DNA of 64,000 nucleotides from assembly GCA_019323515.1 (NCBI GenBank), contig JAHWHG010000008.1, forward strand, positions 21,908 through 85,907. Direction: 5' to 3'. Positions 1 to 10,703 of this stretch are shown piece after piece (within the stretch, counting starts at the first letter, position 1; every line of letters begins with the position of its first letter). The notes beneath the pieces were generated by a model. It saw only the letters and a program-made list of their open reading frames with translations. It did not search any database and was not told the DNA's origin. The position numbers and the translations under genes were made by a program. Source of the DNA: Candidatus Woesearchaeota archaeon (GTDB lineage: Archaea > Nanobdellota > Nanobdellia > Woesearchaeales > JAHWHD01).

Positions 1-34
1 GCTTTTTCAGCTCCTTAGGAGTGATTTGTTTCAT
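1..34 (-). CDS. 5' end of an unidentified gene (partial)
   Basis: An ATG on the minus strand at 34-32 opens a frame that runs off the left edge; the 11 visible residues read MKQITPKELKK. A TATA-like sequence (GTTTATAAAC, about 55-64) lies roughly 25 nt upstream, the spacing seen for other leaderless starts here. Such an N terminus occurs in rhodanese-like proteins, but 11 residues are too few for a call. Confidence 0.45.
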   Translation of the reverse strand, partial: MKQITPKELKK

Positions 35-110
35 AGGAATAGCTGGCTTTTGGTTGTTTATAAACTTTTTGGAGAGACATAAAGAGATGTATATACTATA
101 TTTGCACTAA

Positions 111-122
111 GTTTTTAAATAG
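111..122 (+). promoter_or_regulatory. TATA box of the LpxC-like gene
   Basis: GTTTTTAAATAG lies about 26 nt before the ATG at 142. No SD sequence precedes that ATG, so the mRNA is probably leaderless. The strand and spacing fit archaeal promoters. Confidence 0.5.
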
Positions 123-141
123 TTACTATTGTGCAGTAGAT

Positions 142-1146
142 ATGGCGAATCTAGAGGTTATTCTAAAGAGATTGCCAGAGCAATTTCCAGAGAAACAAAC
201 AACTATAAAGAAGCAAATCTCTTTTCATGGTAAAGGGATGTTCACAGGCAATAGAGTGAATGTGAGTTTCTTGCCTGCTGAAGTAGGTACAGGCATAATA
301 TTTGAAAGGGTTGACCTTGGTAAAGAGATGAAAGCTGATCTTGATAATGTTATAAATGACGTTTCTGCAATATTCATTGGTGAGGATACTCCGATGTATA
401 AAAAGATCAGAAGCATGTATGAAAAACATAATTTCAGGCTTCCGACCTACAAAGAACTTTATTGCTTTGGTCTTGAAAGGCTTTCACACATGTTTGGTGT
501 GAAGAAGATGAAGGTCATGTGTGTTGAGCACATATTAGGCACCATATATGCGCTTGGGATTGATAATATAAGGATAAAGCTTGACAGGGCTGAGCTTCCG
601 ATATTCAAGAATGGAGCTGCCTGGACATATCTACATTTTCTTGCAAAAGCAGGGATTGTTGAGCAGGATAAAGAGAAGAAGAAGCTTAAGATTAAGGACG
701 AATTCTCATTCCATGGTTCAAAGGATGAAATACTCTCTTTTTGTCCAGGAGAGGAGTCAATTGATTATCATGTGGTTTTTCCAAAACCGATAGGTATGCA
801 GCATTATCACTTTGACTTAAGCCCTCATAACTTTGTAAAGGAGATTTGTCAGGCAAGGAGTTTTGTTGAACTGAATATTAGGACAAGACTAATGCACATA
901 GCTTATCCGCATCTTGCAATAAATGGTAAGAATACATTATACTATAAAGATGAAGAGTACTTGGATGAACCAAGATACAGAGGGTATTTTGGAGAGGAAC
1001 CTGTAAGGCACAAGGTCCTGGATTTTCTTGGTGCAGAGGCATTATTAGGCAAGAGATTGATTGGAGAATGTTATGTTTATAAAAGTGGACATCATTGGGA
1101 TGTTGCTGCGCTTAAAGGGTTAAGAAATTATTATATGAAAAAATAG
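142..1146 (+). CDS. lpxC: LpxC-like UDP-3-O-acyl-N-acetylglucosamine deacetylase
   Basis: Homologue of LpxC, the zinc deacetylase that commits UDP-acyl-GlcNAc to lipid A in Gram-negative bacteria. All catalytic motifs are visible: E129-H130 in the VEH motif (E. coli E78/H79), the RHKVLD motif with H290, K291 and D294 (E. coli H238/K239/D242), and KSGH with H317 (E. coli H265). The GIDN segment around 139-142 and the QARSF motif near 237-241 also match. The two LpxC repeats are present, but about 45-50 extra residues (roughly 80-128) sit before the VEH motif. Archaeal membranes lack lipid A, so the substrate is unknown; another N-acetyl sugar nucleotide is possible. The gene stands alone, convergent with gyrB. 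The family call is firm, the function inferred. Confidence 0.88.
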   Translation: MANLEVILKRLPEQFPEKQTTIKKQISFHGKGMFTGNRVNVSFLPAEVGTGIIFERVDLGKEMKADLDNVINDVSAIFIGEDTPMYKKIRSMYEKHNFRLPTYKELYCFGLERLSHMFGVKKMKVMCVEHILGTIYALGIDNIRIKLDRAELPIFKNGAAWTYLHFLAKAGIVEQDKEKKKLKIKDEFSFHGSKDEILSFCPGEESIDYHVVFPKPIGMQHYHFDLSPHNFVKEICQARSFVELNIRTRLMHIAYPHLAINGKNTLYYKDEEYLDEPRYRGYFGEEPVRHKVLDFLGAEALLGKRLIGECYVYKSGHHWDVAALKGLRNYYMKK

Positions 1147-1179
1147 AATAAACAAGAATTACAGGTAATTATTGAATAA

Positions 1180-3084
<1,905 letters not shown>

Positions 3085-3166
3085 TTAAGATTTAGTAAAA
3101 ATTTAGGTTGATTTTACTGAATTTACTATAAAAACTAAATATGCGGTCATTTATAAATGTTTCTGT

Positions 3167-3212
3167 AGAATTCGAGGGTTATAGGCTCTGTAGTGGCAGA
3201 ATTCGAAAATTG
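3167..3212. repeat. Intergenic element copy 1
   Basis: In the gap between the pseudouridine synthase and gyrB. It contains AGAATTCGA twice, flanking GGGTTATAGGCTCTGTAGT. Similar sequence occurs in two other gaps (about 23451-23492 and 29510-29542). A TATA-like ATTTATAAATG at about 3149-3159 lies just before it. Function unknown; the similarity was found by eye. Confidence 0.35.
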
Positions 3213-3243
3213 AGGTGAAAAATGATTGGATATCGATTTTTGA

Positions 3244-3954
3244 TTAATTTTGGAAGATTTTTCTTATATCTCTTTCACTCAGATGCCTTGATTCTCCTGG
3301 CTTAAGATTCCCAAGATTTAGATGTCCAATAGATGTGCGTTTAAGTTCTGTGACAGAGTATCCTAACTTCTTGAATATTCTTCTAACTATGCGATTCCTG
3401 CCTTCATGAATTGTGATTTCAAGTTCTTTTGAGGATAGAATGTTAATCTTTGCTGGAGAGGTCTTGGCATCTTCAAGCTTTACTCCTGACTCAATCTTTG
3501 GGAGGTCTTCTTTAGCAAGAGGTTTATTGAGTTTTACATAATATGTTTTATTGATTTCATAGCGAGGGTGCATTATGTTATTTGCAAAATCACCGTCGTT
3601 AGTGAATAGAAGAAGACCGGATGTGTTGAAGTCAAGCCTTCCAACTGGAAAGATTCTCTCTCTTAGTTTGATGTATTCCATGACTGTTTTCTGGAATCTG
3701 TCAGAGAGTGCAGTTACGCAACCAACAGGTTTATGGAGCATAAGATAGATATTTTTTTGCGGTTTAATTGGTTTATTGTCGACAGTAATCATGTCTGATT
3801 CAGTTGCTTTGTCACCTAATGAAATAATTTTCCCATTTACCTTAACATGTCCTTTCTCTATAAGCTCTTCAGCTTTTCTCCTAGAACAGTACCCATAGTT
3901 ACTGAGAAGCTTCTGGACCCTGTGAAGAGTTTTATTGTTATTATCTTTATGCAT
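3244..3954 (-). CDS. 16S/23S rRNA pseudouridine synthase, RsuA/RluB family
   Basis: Isomerises uridine in rRNA. An S4 RNA-binding domain opens the protein (about 10-60: RVQKLLSNYGYCSRRKAEELI), followed by the catalytic domain with the motif GRLDFNTSGLLLFTNDGD, whose catalytic aspartate is D108. HKPVGCVTA near 74-82 and EGRNRIVRRI near 177-188 are also typical of RsuA/RluB/RluE/RluF. The 236-aa length is normal. This family is mainly bacterial; archaea mostly use TruB/Cbf5 and Pus10, so this is probably a transferred gene. The target uridine cannot be told from the sequence. Confidence 0.92.
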   Translation of the reverse strand: MHKDNNNKTLHRVQKLLSNYGYCSRRKAEELIEKGHVKVNGKIISLGDKATESDMITVDNKPIKPQKNIYLMLHKPVGCVTALSDRFQKTVMEYIKLRERIFPVGRLDFNTSGLLLFTNDGDFANNIMHPRYEINKTYYVKLNKPLAKEDLPKIESGVKLEDAKTSPAKINILSSKELEITIHEGRNRIVRRIFKKLGYSVTELKRTSIGHLNLGNLKPGESRHLSERDIRKIFQN

Positions 3955-4030
3955 AATATAATGAAGAGAGGAACATGTTATAAAACTAACTAAAAATTAA
4001 GAGAAAATAAACTCAAAAAAGATAAAAGGT

Positions 4031-4165
4031 TTAAGCAGCTTCTTCGTAGCCCATCATGAATCCTGCTTCAGCAGCGCTGATTTCATCATTACTGACCTGA
4101 TCTTCAATCCACTCAGGTGAGTTTTCGATGCTCAAATCTGCTTCAATTTCTTCTATGCTAACCAT
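4031..4165 (-). CDS. Small acidic protein, 44 aa
   Basis: Begins MVSIEEIEADLSIENSPEW and ends EISAAEAGFMMGYEEAA. A strong SD-like GGGGGTG lies 5 nt before the ATG, and a TATA-like TTTATAAATAAG lies further upstream in the gap shared with the AbrB-PhoU gene. About a quarter of residues are Asp or Glu. From memory, short proteins with an IS..E.GFM.GY C terminus recur in DPANN genomes, but I cannot confirm this here. No function is assigned. Confidence 0.68.
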   Translation of the reverse strand: MVSIEEIEADLSIENSPEWIEDQVSNDEISAAEAGFMMGYEEAA

Positions 4166-4289
4166 ATTTGCACCCCCAAGTACTTATACTTATTTATAGA
4201 AAGGTTTAAATATATATACCTTCTCCTTATAGTATATATACATTATAAAATGTTACTTAGATATATGTATCTACTATGGGGGGATATAA

Positions 4290-5237
4290 ATGGTTGAATA
4301 TAGAAAACTGATAAGTTTTGGGAAATCTTCATATGTGATTTCTTTACCGAAGAACTGGGTTGATAAGAACAAGCTGTTGAAGGGTAGCTTGATAGCTGTT
4401 AAAGAGGATGACCAAAACCTAATGTTAAGCCCAAAGTTTGATGAGGAGAAAGAGGAACCTAAAAAGATAAGGATCAGTGTTAATGGCAAAGATTATCGGA
4501 GATTGAAGAGGGAGATAATTGCAGCGTATATTAACAATTTCCAGACAATAGTCCTTTATGGAGAAGAGCTGAAGACAAAAGCCAAGGACCTTAGAGATAT
4601 TCTCCATAACATCATGGCACTGGAGATTATGGAACAAACCTCTGATACAGTTGTTGCAAAGGATTTCCTTAACATGAAGAAACTTGATTTTGAAGGCATA
4701 ATAAGAAAGATGGACATCATATTCAGGTCCATGCTGGCAGATGCAAAGAGTAATTTTAGCACTGAGACATATGAGCATATAAAACAGAGGGAGAAGGATG
4801 TTGACAGGTTAGCGTTCTTGATTTATAGGATGGTAAAATATGCAATGGAAAACCCTCATGAGGTAAGGGGGGCTAATATAAAGTCTGTTGATTTACTTAA
4901 TTATTGGTGGTTATCAAATAACCTTGAAAAAGCGACTGATAAGATAAAGCATCTTGCGAAGCTGCTTACTGGAATAAAGGTCAATAAGAACATTGAGCAG
5001 GAACTCCAGAGTTATATTGAAAGGCTTGAAGCTACAACAGTGACAGTCATGAAGTCTTATTATTCAAAGAATAAGGAACTGGCATTCAAGGCAGCAAGAG
5101 ATAAAGAGCCCCTTATCAAAGACTGTAGCCTCTTTTTAAAGAATAACTGGAAGATACAGTACCTGCCAGAAGCTATGGAGCACATTAAAGAGGCTGCTAC
5201 TGCAATACATAATATTGGAAGGGTAGTGTATTCATGA
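4290..5237 (+). CDS. AbrB/SpoVT + PhoU domain regulator (cassette 1)
   Basis: N-terminal swapped-hairpin AbrB DNA-binding domain (about 1-50: RKLISFGKSSYVISLPKNWV, then LKGSLIAVKED), followed by a helical PhoU-like region (about 110-310). This fusion is a well-known archaeal type, usually linked to phosphate or other metabolite signalling. GGGGGG lies 6 nt before the ATG as SD. It is followed after 72 nt by the kinase-fold gene and then by the PHP gene. The same three families recur at 35.9-41.0 kb, which suggests a functional unit rather than plain phosphate control. Confidence 0.88.
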   Translation: MVEYRKLISFGKSSYVISLPKNWVDKNKLLKGSLIAVKEDDQNLMLSPKFDEEKEEPKKIRISVNGKDYRRLKREIIAAYINNFQTIVLYGEELKTKAKDLRDILHNIMALEIMEQTSDTVVAKDFLNMKKLDFEGIIRKMDIIFRSMLADAKSNFSTETYEHIKQREKDVDRLAFLIYRMVKYAMENPHEVRGANIKSVDLLNYWWLSNNLEKATDKIKHLAKLLTGIKVNKNIEQELQSYIERLEATTVTVMKSYYSKNKELAFKAARDKEPLIKDCSLFLKNNWKIQYLPEAMEHIKEAATAIHNIGRVVYS

Positions 5238-5239
5238 TT

Positions 5240-5280
5240 TTTCACTAGAGAATAGTTAAAAACCAAAAGATTTATAAAAG
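5240..5280 (+). promoter_or_regulatory. Promoter of the cassette 1 kinase-fold gene, with TTTCACTA motif
   Basis: TTTTTCACTAGAGA (about 5239-5252) precedes a TATA-like GATTTATAAAAG (about 5269-5280). The first part resembles TTTCACTATTGA found before the cassette 2 genes. An SD (GTGGGGTAA) precedes the ATG at 5310. Confidence 0.35.
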
Positions 5281-5309
5281 TAATTTATCTCTTTGAAAAT
5301 GTGGGGTAA

Positions 5310-6902
5310 ATGGATTTTAGAGATTCAAGATTATTAAGCGATCCTAAATATTGGAAGAGAATATTAAACCTGAACTTCTTTCCTGAGATAAAGTCTTCAA
5401 GGATGGTAGGTCTGCAGAGTGATTTACGTTCTGGAGTTTTTAGGGTTGACTTGTATTCTAATGATATATACTTTAATTCATATGTTGCAAAGATTATGGG
5501 TAAGAGTTCTGAGGATTTGGGTATAAACAGGGTAAGTCAGAAGTCAAAGAACCCTGCAAATTATGCAAAAAAGCCCTATGAAATATTAAGTCAGAGACAG
5601 CTTGCTGTCCCTAACCTGATTGATTATGATGCAAAAGAAGGATTCCTTGTGATTGAATATCTTCCAGGACCTGTTGCTGATAGGACTAGAGAAGGACCGA
5701 CTGTTGATATTGAGCTTACTATTGTTAATTCAAGGATTTCTTTGATAAAGGAACTAGCTGATGGCAGGAGGTTGCCAAGACAGATAAGGAAGGAACTAAA
5801 GAGACTAGAGAACCATAAAAAGTATTTAATCAAGGGCTGCCTAGAACAGATAAGCGAGGTACATGTATATGCTACAGATTCTTTAGATGAATTCTGTGAT
5901 TCAAGAGGTTTGCTCTTATTAAGGCAGCCAAGGATATCTGAATATAAATATCGCGGGTGGACGATTCAACTTGCAAAAACCCCATACCCTAATGAAGAAG
6001 CATTAGACTGCCTGCAGAACAGTTATGATTCATTAAGGTGGATTGTATTAAGGGAGCTGATTAATAATAACGTTTTAGGGAGAGATGAGGTAGATAATTT
6101 CAGTCTAGGCTTTGAGTCAAGCGAGATTTCACATTTTCTTAACCCAATACTAGATAGATTTTCTAATCTTAAGGATCGTGTGGTTGATGCTGGAGACAAC
6201 TATCTTCATCATTTTTCAAGAAACCTTGTCAATTGTCGAAGAACAGGGAAGGTAGTTGAAAAGACCTTTCTTCTTGATTGGGACAGGATACTCTACAGGA
6301 AGCTAGCTCTTGGATTAGTACAGTTCCTATGTTCTCCGACATTAGCGATAGAACCAAATGAATTCGGAGAGTATATTGTTGACTACCAAAGCATGTGTAA
6401 TGAGCACCTGAAGAATCTTCCTGTAAGCAGTAGAAAAAAACTTAGTGCAATATTTGATGACATCGAGAGGATTTTCAAAGATGTAGTTCTTTTAGGGATA
6501 TATGAATCAGGGTACCATGGACCAGGCTTAGGCGCCAGGCATGAGGTGTCCCATCCTGAGGGATATGATAGATTGCTGGAGAGAAGAAAAGACATTGACC
6601 CAATCCTCGTGAGATTTAAAGGTGATGGAACAACCAAAAAGAAAGTTATAGAGCAATTGTCTTTAGAGGGTCTTGCATGCAATACTCCCATTATGAGAAA
6701 ATTCAATTTCAGATACAGTTCAATATACGAAAATAAGGTGTTGCTTAAGGGATATAGGAAGGTTGCAACTGATCTTGCAAGGATAGTGATCGACCACCCT
6801 TGCTTTACAGACTGGGAGCGAAAAACAATTGAGAAGAAGTATGATTTTTTCAGGAATTATAAAGTGAATGGCATTAATGTTTCAATATTTGAATATGACT
6901 AA
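5310..6902 (+). CDS. Divergent kinase-fold (APH-like) protein, cassette 1
   Basis: 530 aa, no firm family. A hinge-like segment, GFLVIEYLPGPV (about 111-122), and a catalytic-loop/metal-loop arrangement (YLHHFSRNLV, about 298-307, then LLDWDRI, about 321-327) resemble aminoglycoside-phosphotransferase or Kdo-kinase folds. N305 and D323 fit the usual metal ligands. The position of the catalytic Asp, five before the Asn, holds H300 instead; the cassette 2 homologue has Asp there. It may therefore be a weak kinase or a pseudokinase. Translation is coupled to the PHP gene, which starts 8 nt before its stop. Fold assignment is inference from motifs. Confidence 0.6.
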   Translation: MDFRDSRLLSDPKYWKRILNLNFFPEIKSSRMVGLQSDLRSGVFRVDLYSNDIYFNSYVAKIMGKSSEDLGINRVSQKSKNPANYAKKPYEILSQRQLAVPNLIDYDAKEGFLVIEYLPGPVADRTREGPTVDIELTIVNSRISLIKELADGRRLPRQIRKELKRLENHKKYLIKGCLEQISEVHVYATDSLDEFCDSRGLLLLRQPRISEYKYRGWTIQLAKTPYPNEEALDCLQNSYDSLRWIVLRELINNNVLGRDEVDNFSLGFESSEISHFLNPILDRFSNLKDRVVDAGDNYLHHFSRNLVNCRRTGKVVEKTFLLDWDRILYRKLALGLVQFLCSPTLAIEPNEFGEYIVDYQSMCNEHLKNLPVSSRKKLSAIFDDIERIFKDVVLLGIYESGYHGPGLGARHEVSHPEGYDRLLERRKDIDPILVRFKGDGTTKKKVIEQLSLEGLACNTPIMRKFNFRYSSIYENKVLLKGYRKVATDLARIVIDHPCFTDWERKTIEKKYDFFRNYKVNGINVSIFEYD

Positions 6903-7935
6903 AAAAAAAAAGATTGAGGAAAATGTAAGAGATAAGTACGCTATGCATGTACATAGCCATTATTCTGATGGAAAGAGGTCACTTGAGTCACTAGCTAGGG
7001 AGATTAGAAATTCCGATGAATTTGAAGGGTTCTTTAGTGCAGAACACGACACTGTCGCAGGAGCTTATGCCTTAGGTACAGCTGCAAAACAGGCTGGGAT
7101 AATTGGGGTTCCAGGAATTGAATTTGGTGCAACTGTAACGCTTGAGAGAGTGCCGATACTGATTGAGATGATAGGTTATAATCTACGTCCTGCAAATAAT
7201 CTTAATGAGATAGAGGAAATATGTAGAGTCAATCAGAGACATAGGATAAAAAGGATTGAAAAGATGATTTATGACCTGAATAAGTTATTGTTTGGGAAAT
7301 ATGCTAGCGAGTTCACAAAGATTACATTGGAAGAGGTTATGGAAGACGTAGCATCAGGATGCCCTGTTGGAAGGCCTAATCTGGCGCAGGTCCTGCATAA
7401 GAGAAAGATTGTAAGTTATCCTAAACAGGCTTTCTATATGTACTTGGACAAGTTTTCTCCAGAATCTTGTTTTCATGAGAGGGATGCAGTGAATGTCATC
7501 CATGTGGTTGATGCAATCATCAAGGCTAAGGGAATTGTTGTTGCGCCTCATCCGGGGAATATTGAATTGTATCATAAGGTGGATGATGGAATAACTAACA
7601 AGTCGTATTTTACATTTCTTGTAGGTCTAGCCAGAAGCGGAAGGCTACATGGGGTCGAAGCAAAGTATCCTTATGATGTCAGAGAAAAGGCATGCGATTC
7701 AGCAGAGCATGCAAATTATCTAAATCAGGAGTGGGAAAAACATGTCAATGCAATCAGAACTTATTCTAGAACTCAAGTGGTATTACTACGAGCGATTGAT
7801 TTTCACGATAGCAGGAATGATGTGCCGCTGCTTAATCCAGAATATGCAATAACCAGGGCTGAGGTTAAGAAGTTATTCTATGTAGCGAACAGGAAGGAAG
7901 AATTCTCTAGATTAAAGAAAAAGTTAAAAAAATAA
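6895..7935 (+). CDS. PHP-domain phosphoesterase (cassette 1)
   Basis: PHP-superfamily metal-dependent phosphoesterase. The HxH motif is H18-V-H20 followed by SHYSDGKRSLESL. Further metal-ligand motifs are AEHDT (H51, D52), GIEFGA (E76), VVAPHPGN, and a C-terminal AIDFHDS. The family hydrolyses phosphomonoesters such as histidinol phosphate, nucleoside 3',5'-bisphosphate or oligonucleotides; the substrate here is unknown. I chose ATG 6895, which overlaps the previous stop by 8 nt; an upstream in-frame ATG at 6868 lies inside the previous gene. At 346 aa it is longer than the minimal domain, with a long helical insertion around 100-200. Confidence 0.87.
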   Translation: MTKKKKIEENVRDKYAMHVHSHYSDGKRSLESLAREIRNSDEFEGFFSAEHDTVAGAYALGTAAKQAGIIGVPGIEFGATVTLERVPILIEMIGYNLRPANNLNEIEEICRVNQRHRIKRIEKMIYDLNKLLFGKYASEFTKITLEEVMEDVASGCPVGRPNLAQVLHKRKIVSYPKQAFYMYLDKFSPESCFHERDAVNVIHVVDAIIKAKGIVVAPHPGNIELYHKVDDGITNKSYFTFLVGLARSGRLHGVEAKYPYDVREKACDSAEHANYLNQEWEKHVNAIRTYSRTQVVLLRAIDFHDSRNDVPLLNPEYAITRAEVKKLFYVANRKEEFSRLKKKLKK

Positions 7936-7937
7936 AA

Positions 7938-8768
7938 TTAATTAAGACCACTAATCACAGGTGCCCTGTTCACATCCTTTACAGTTACTGTAAGGGTTTG
8001 TGAATCTTCTCCACCATTACCATCGCTTACTGTGATAATGACTTCGTGTGTACCTGCGTCGTCATAATCTGTGTTCTTTGTATCAGAGGTCATCCATCCT
8101 GAGTACTCGAAGAATATCTTGTCACCATCAGGGTCAATTGCTTTTGGAGAAAGCCTGATAGTTTCACCTTCGTTAACAGTAAGGTCTTTCATTGGCTCGA
8201 GCACAGGATCTTCATTTACGCTTAGGACTTCGATAAGAACCTCTACTTCAACTGCTGTTTCTCCGTCGCTTACTGTAACAGTGGTATAATATTTGCCATC
8301 ATCTCCTAATGATGTCTGCCATTCACCTTTTTCATTCAAAGGTTTTTCGTATTTGAATGTTAGTTCGTCACCATCAGGGTCTTTTGCATCAAGGCGTACC
8401 CTTACAAGTTCTCCTTCATTAACAGTGACCCTAAGGTCACCTGTTTCTGTAACTATAGTTGTTGGTTGATCATCAGCTTCATCCTCAACAGGTTCATCTA
8501 TTACCAATTCTTCTGAGTCTTCTTCTACAAACTCTTCATCATCAACAACTTCAAGATCAGATTCATCTTCAACTTCTTCCTCATCAACAACTAAATCACC
8601 AGTATCCTGATCAAGATTATCAATCTCAGCAAAGACATCTTCTGAACCAGCATCTTCATCCTCAATCACTGTGAAGCTTCCTTCATCTTCAGCGGATTCA
8701 TCAAGACTTAAATTGCATGCTGTAAGAACTAACATTGCAATAACCAATAATAACATTACTTTTTTCAT
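7938..8768 (-). CDS. Surface lipoprotein with two cadherin-like/Ig-like domains
   Basis: The signal peptide MKKVMLLLVIAMLVLTAC ends in a lipobox (LTAC), so Cys18 is probably lipidated and the protein anchored outside. An extremely acidic linker (about 22-105, mostly D/E) follows. Two repeated beta-sandwich domains come next (about 108-187 and 195-270), each with a VNEGE start, a (K/I)DPDGD calcium-type motif and VTVSDGxx strands, as in cadherin-like or tandem Ig-like domains of archaeal surface proteins. AGGAGG precedes the ATG by 7 nt. The likely role is adhesion or surface structure. Confidence 0.85.
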   Translation of the reverse strand: MKKVMLLLVIAMLVLTACNLSLDESAEDEGSFTVIEDEDAGSEDVFAEIDNLDQDTGDLVVDEEEVEDESDLEVVDDEEFVEEDSEELVIDEPVEDEADDQPTTIVTETGDLRVTVNEGELVRVRLDAKDPDGDELTFKYEKPLNEKGEWQTSLGDDGKYYTTVTVSDGETAVEVEVLIEVLSVNEDPVLEPMKDLTVNEGETIRLSPKAIDPDGDKIFFEYSGWMTSDTKNTDYDDAGTHEVIITVSDGNGGEDSQTLTVTVKDVNRAPVISGLN

Positions 8769-8933
8769 TAAAACCCCTCCTTAGCTATTTAATAATAACA
8801 CTAAATTTATTACTATTGCTTAATACTGAAAAGGTATATAAGCTTTATTGTAGTATAAAATAGCAAGTTAAAAATATATAACAACATAAATCAATGAAAA
8901 AGCTTTATAATGTACTGACATGTTATAGGAACC

Positions 8934-9365
8934 ATGGGATTGACTGACATAACAGAGATTGTACTGGAAAGGGAGAGGAATAAAACTAAGGATAAAGTTA
9001 GGAGTCTCTGCTGTCATGTTATGGAGATTGATCAGATAAGAGAGTATGCAAGGATACTTGATGTTGAAAGAGAGAGGGAAAGGAAGGGTCTTGTGATGCA
9101 GAGGATATTGAAGCATATCCATTCCTCACATTATAAAGAAGCGCTGGAAGCTATTGAAAGAGAGAATGCAGAATGGTGGGAGCTGATTTATCTCAAAGGA
9201 GAAATTGAATATCAAAAAGGCAACTTCAAGGAAGCGCATTTTTATTTTGTTGATAGTATTGCTGAAGCAGTAAAATTAAATGATCCTGGACCGTATTTTG
9301 AGATTGCAATTGGAAAGCTTAACAGATTGAAGAGGATAATAGATTTGGGTTTGGAAGATAAATGA
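8934..9365 (+). CDS. Unknown helical protein, TPR-like
   Basis: 143 aa, all helical in appearance. The segment WWELIYLKGEIEYQKGNFKEAHFYFVDSI (about 82-110) reads like one TPR hairpin, preceded by a strongly charged helix rich in Arg and Glu (RERNKTKDK, DVERERERKG). TATA-like GCTTTATAATG (about 8902-8912) is about 26 nt upstream, so the start is probably leaderless. It is convergent with dnaJ. A scaffold or binding role is possible; nothing more can be said. Confidence 0.65.
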   Translation: MGLTDITEIVLERERNKTKDKVRSLCCHVMEIDQIREYARILDVERERERKGLVMQRILKHIHSSHYKEALEAIERENAEWWELIYLKGEIEYQKGNFKEAHFYFVDSIAEAVKLNDPGPYFEIAIGKLNRLKRIIDLGLEDK

Positions 9366-9386
9366 TAAATAAGAATATTAATACAA

Positions 9387-10490
9387 CTATTCAAAAACTT
9401 TCTGGAAAAAGCTTTTACGTTTCTTTTTACCTAACTCTTTGTGAAGTTCAGTTATAAGTTCTTTCTGTTTTTTTGTTAATTTCTTTGGAACTTCTACAAA
9501 GACTTTGACGTATTCTGAACCTGTGCCATAACCGCGAAGATTAGGTAAGCCTTTGTTTTTCATCCTGAATAAGGTAGCGGATTGTGTTCCTGCAGGAATC
9601 TTAAGTTTTGCTTTGCCATCCAAGGTTGGGACTTCAATCTCATCACCAAGGACTGCCTGGGTGAATGTTATAGGTACCTTGACATAGATGTCGTCTCCAT
9701 CTCGGTCAAAGATATTGTGTTCAAGCTGGTGTAAAACAATGTACAAGTCTCCAGACGGTCCGCCCTTTTCACCGGATTCACCTTCACCAGGAATGCGCAG
9801 TTTTGAACCAGTATCAACTCCTGGAGGGATTGTCACCTCAATTTTCTTGTTCTTCCTTACACGACCAGCTCCGTCGCAAATATCACAGTATTCCTTCACG
9901 ACCTTACCTTCGCCTCTGCATTTAGGGCAGCCTGTTGTTGAACTAAAGACTCCAAACGGAGTTCTCCTTGTTGTACGGATATAGCCTGAGCCGTTGCAGT
10001 CAGGGCATTGCTTTATGTCAGACTTGGACTTTGCACCTGAACCATCGCATTTGCTACAGGTCTCAAGTCTTGGGACTATTATACTCTTCTTAACTCCTGT
10101 GGCTGCCTCTTCAAGTGTTATGTCAATGTCATACCTAAGGTCAGCTCCGCGGCTGCTTGATGATCTTCGTCTTCTGCTGCCTCCAAAGAACCTGTCAAAG
10201 ATGTCTCCAAAGTCAAAACTTTCAAAACCTCCGAACATGTCAGAGAAGTCAAATCCAGAGAAACCTTCAAAACCTGGTTCAGCTGTTCCGAACTGGTCAT
10301 AACGGCTTCTTTTCTCATCATCGCCAAGGACAGCTGCTGCTTCATTTATTTCCTTGAACTTCTCAGCTGCTCCTTCATCCTTGTTTATATCAGGGTGGTA
10401 TTTCTTTGCAAGTTTCTTATAAGCTTTCTTAATCTGTTCTTTTGTAGCGTCTTTGGGAACGCCTAGTATATCATAGTAGTCTTTTGCCAT
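9387..10490 (-). CDS. dnaJ: Chaperone protein DnaJ
   Basis: Type I Hsp40 co-chaperone that delivers clients to DnaK and stimulates its ATPase. The J domain (1-65) contains the HPD motif in [11 protein letters not shown] Gly/Phe-rich linker ([17 protein letters not shown]) follows, then four zinc-binding CxxCxGxG-type motifs ([32 protein letters not shown]), then the two C-terminal client-binding beta domains. It is the last gene of the chaperone operon and begins directly after the stop codon of the 53-aa membrane protein. Length of 367 aa is normal. Confidence 0.97.
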   Translation of the reverse strand: MAKDYYDILGVPKDATKEQIKKAYKKLAKKYHPDINKDEGAAEKFKEINEAAAVLGDDEKRSRYDQFGTAEPGFEGFSGFDFSDMFGGFESFDFGDIFDRFFGGSRRRRSSSSRGADLRYDIDITLEEAATGVKKSIIVPRLETCSKCDGSGAKSKSDIKQCPDCNGSGYIRTTRRTPFGVFSSTTGCPKCRGEGKVVKEYCDICDGAGRVRKNKKIEVTIPPGVDTGSKLRIPGEGESGEKGGPSGDLYIVLHQLEHNIFDRDGDDIYVKVPITFTQAVLGDEIEVPTLDGKAKLKIPAGTQSATLFRMKNKGLPNLRGYGTGSEYVKVFVEVPKKLTKKQKELITELHKELGKKKRKSFFQKVFE

Positions 10491-10652
10491 TTATTCAAAC
10501 CTTCCCCTGACTTTATTATCCTCATTGTTAAGAACATTCAGAATCTCTTGGTTGTAGTTAATAACTGGCTTAAGTCTCTTTAGCATAAGATAGCGGAATA
10601 TAAAATAAGCTATGAAAAATACTGCAATTCCGATTATGATGTTCTCTTCCAT
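10491..10652 (-). CDS. Small single-span membrane protein between dnaK and dnaJ, 53 aa
   Basis: Begins MEENIIIGIAVFFIAYFIF: one membrane helix (about 5-22), then a basic stretch (RYLMLKRLKP) and a polar tail, suggesting a cytoplasmic C terminus. Its TAA abuts the dnaJ ATG, so translation is likely coupled. Lying inside a chaperone operon, it might recruit DnaJ/DnaK to the membrane, but that is only a guess from position. Confidence 0.68.
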   Translation of the reverse strand: MEENIIIGIAVFFIAYFIFRYLMLKRLKPVINYNQEILNVLNNEDNKVRGRFE

Positions 10653-10703
10653 GTTCTCTTTTTTGAATTTTTTAAATTAAAAGTTAAAAAAAATAAAAGG
10701 GAT

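Noticed and set aside
3222..3305. Short plus-strand frame MIGYRFLINFGRFFLYLFHS with a GAGGTG before it
   Set aside because: It runs antisense into the pseudouridine synthase gene and is only 27 codons; the hydrophobicity comes from the opposite strand's codons.
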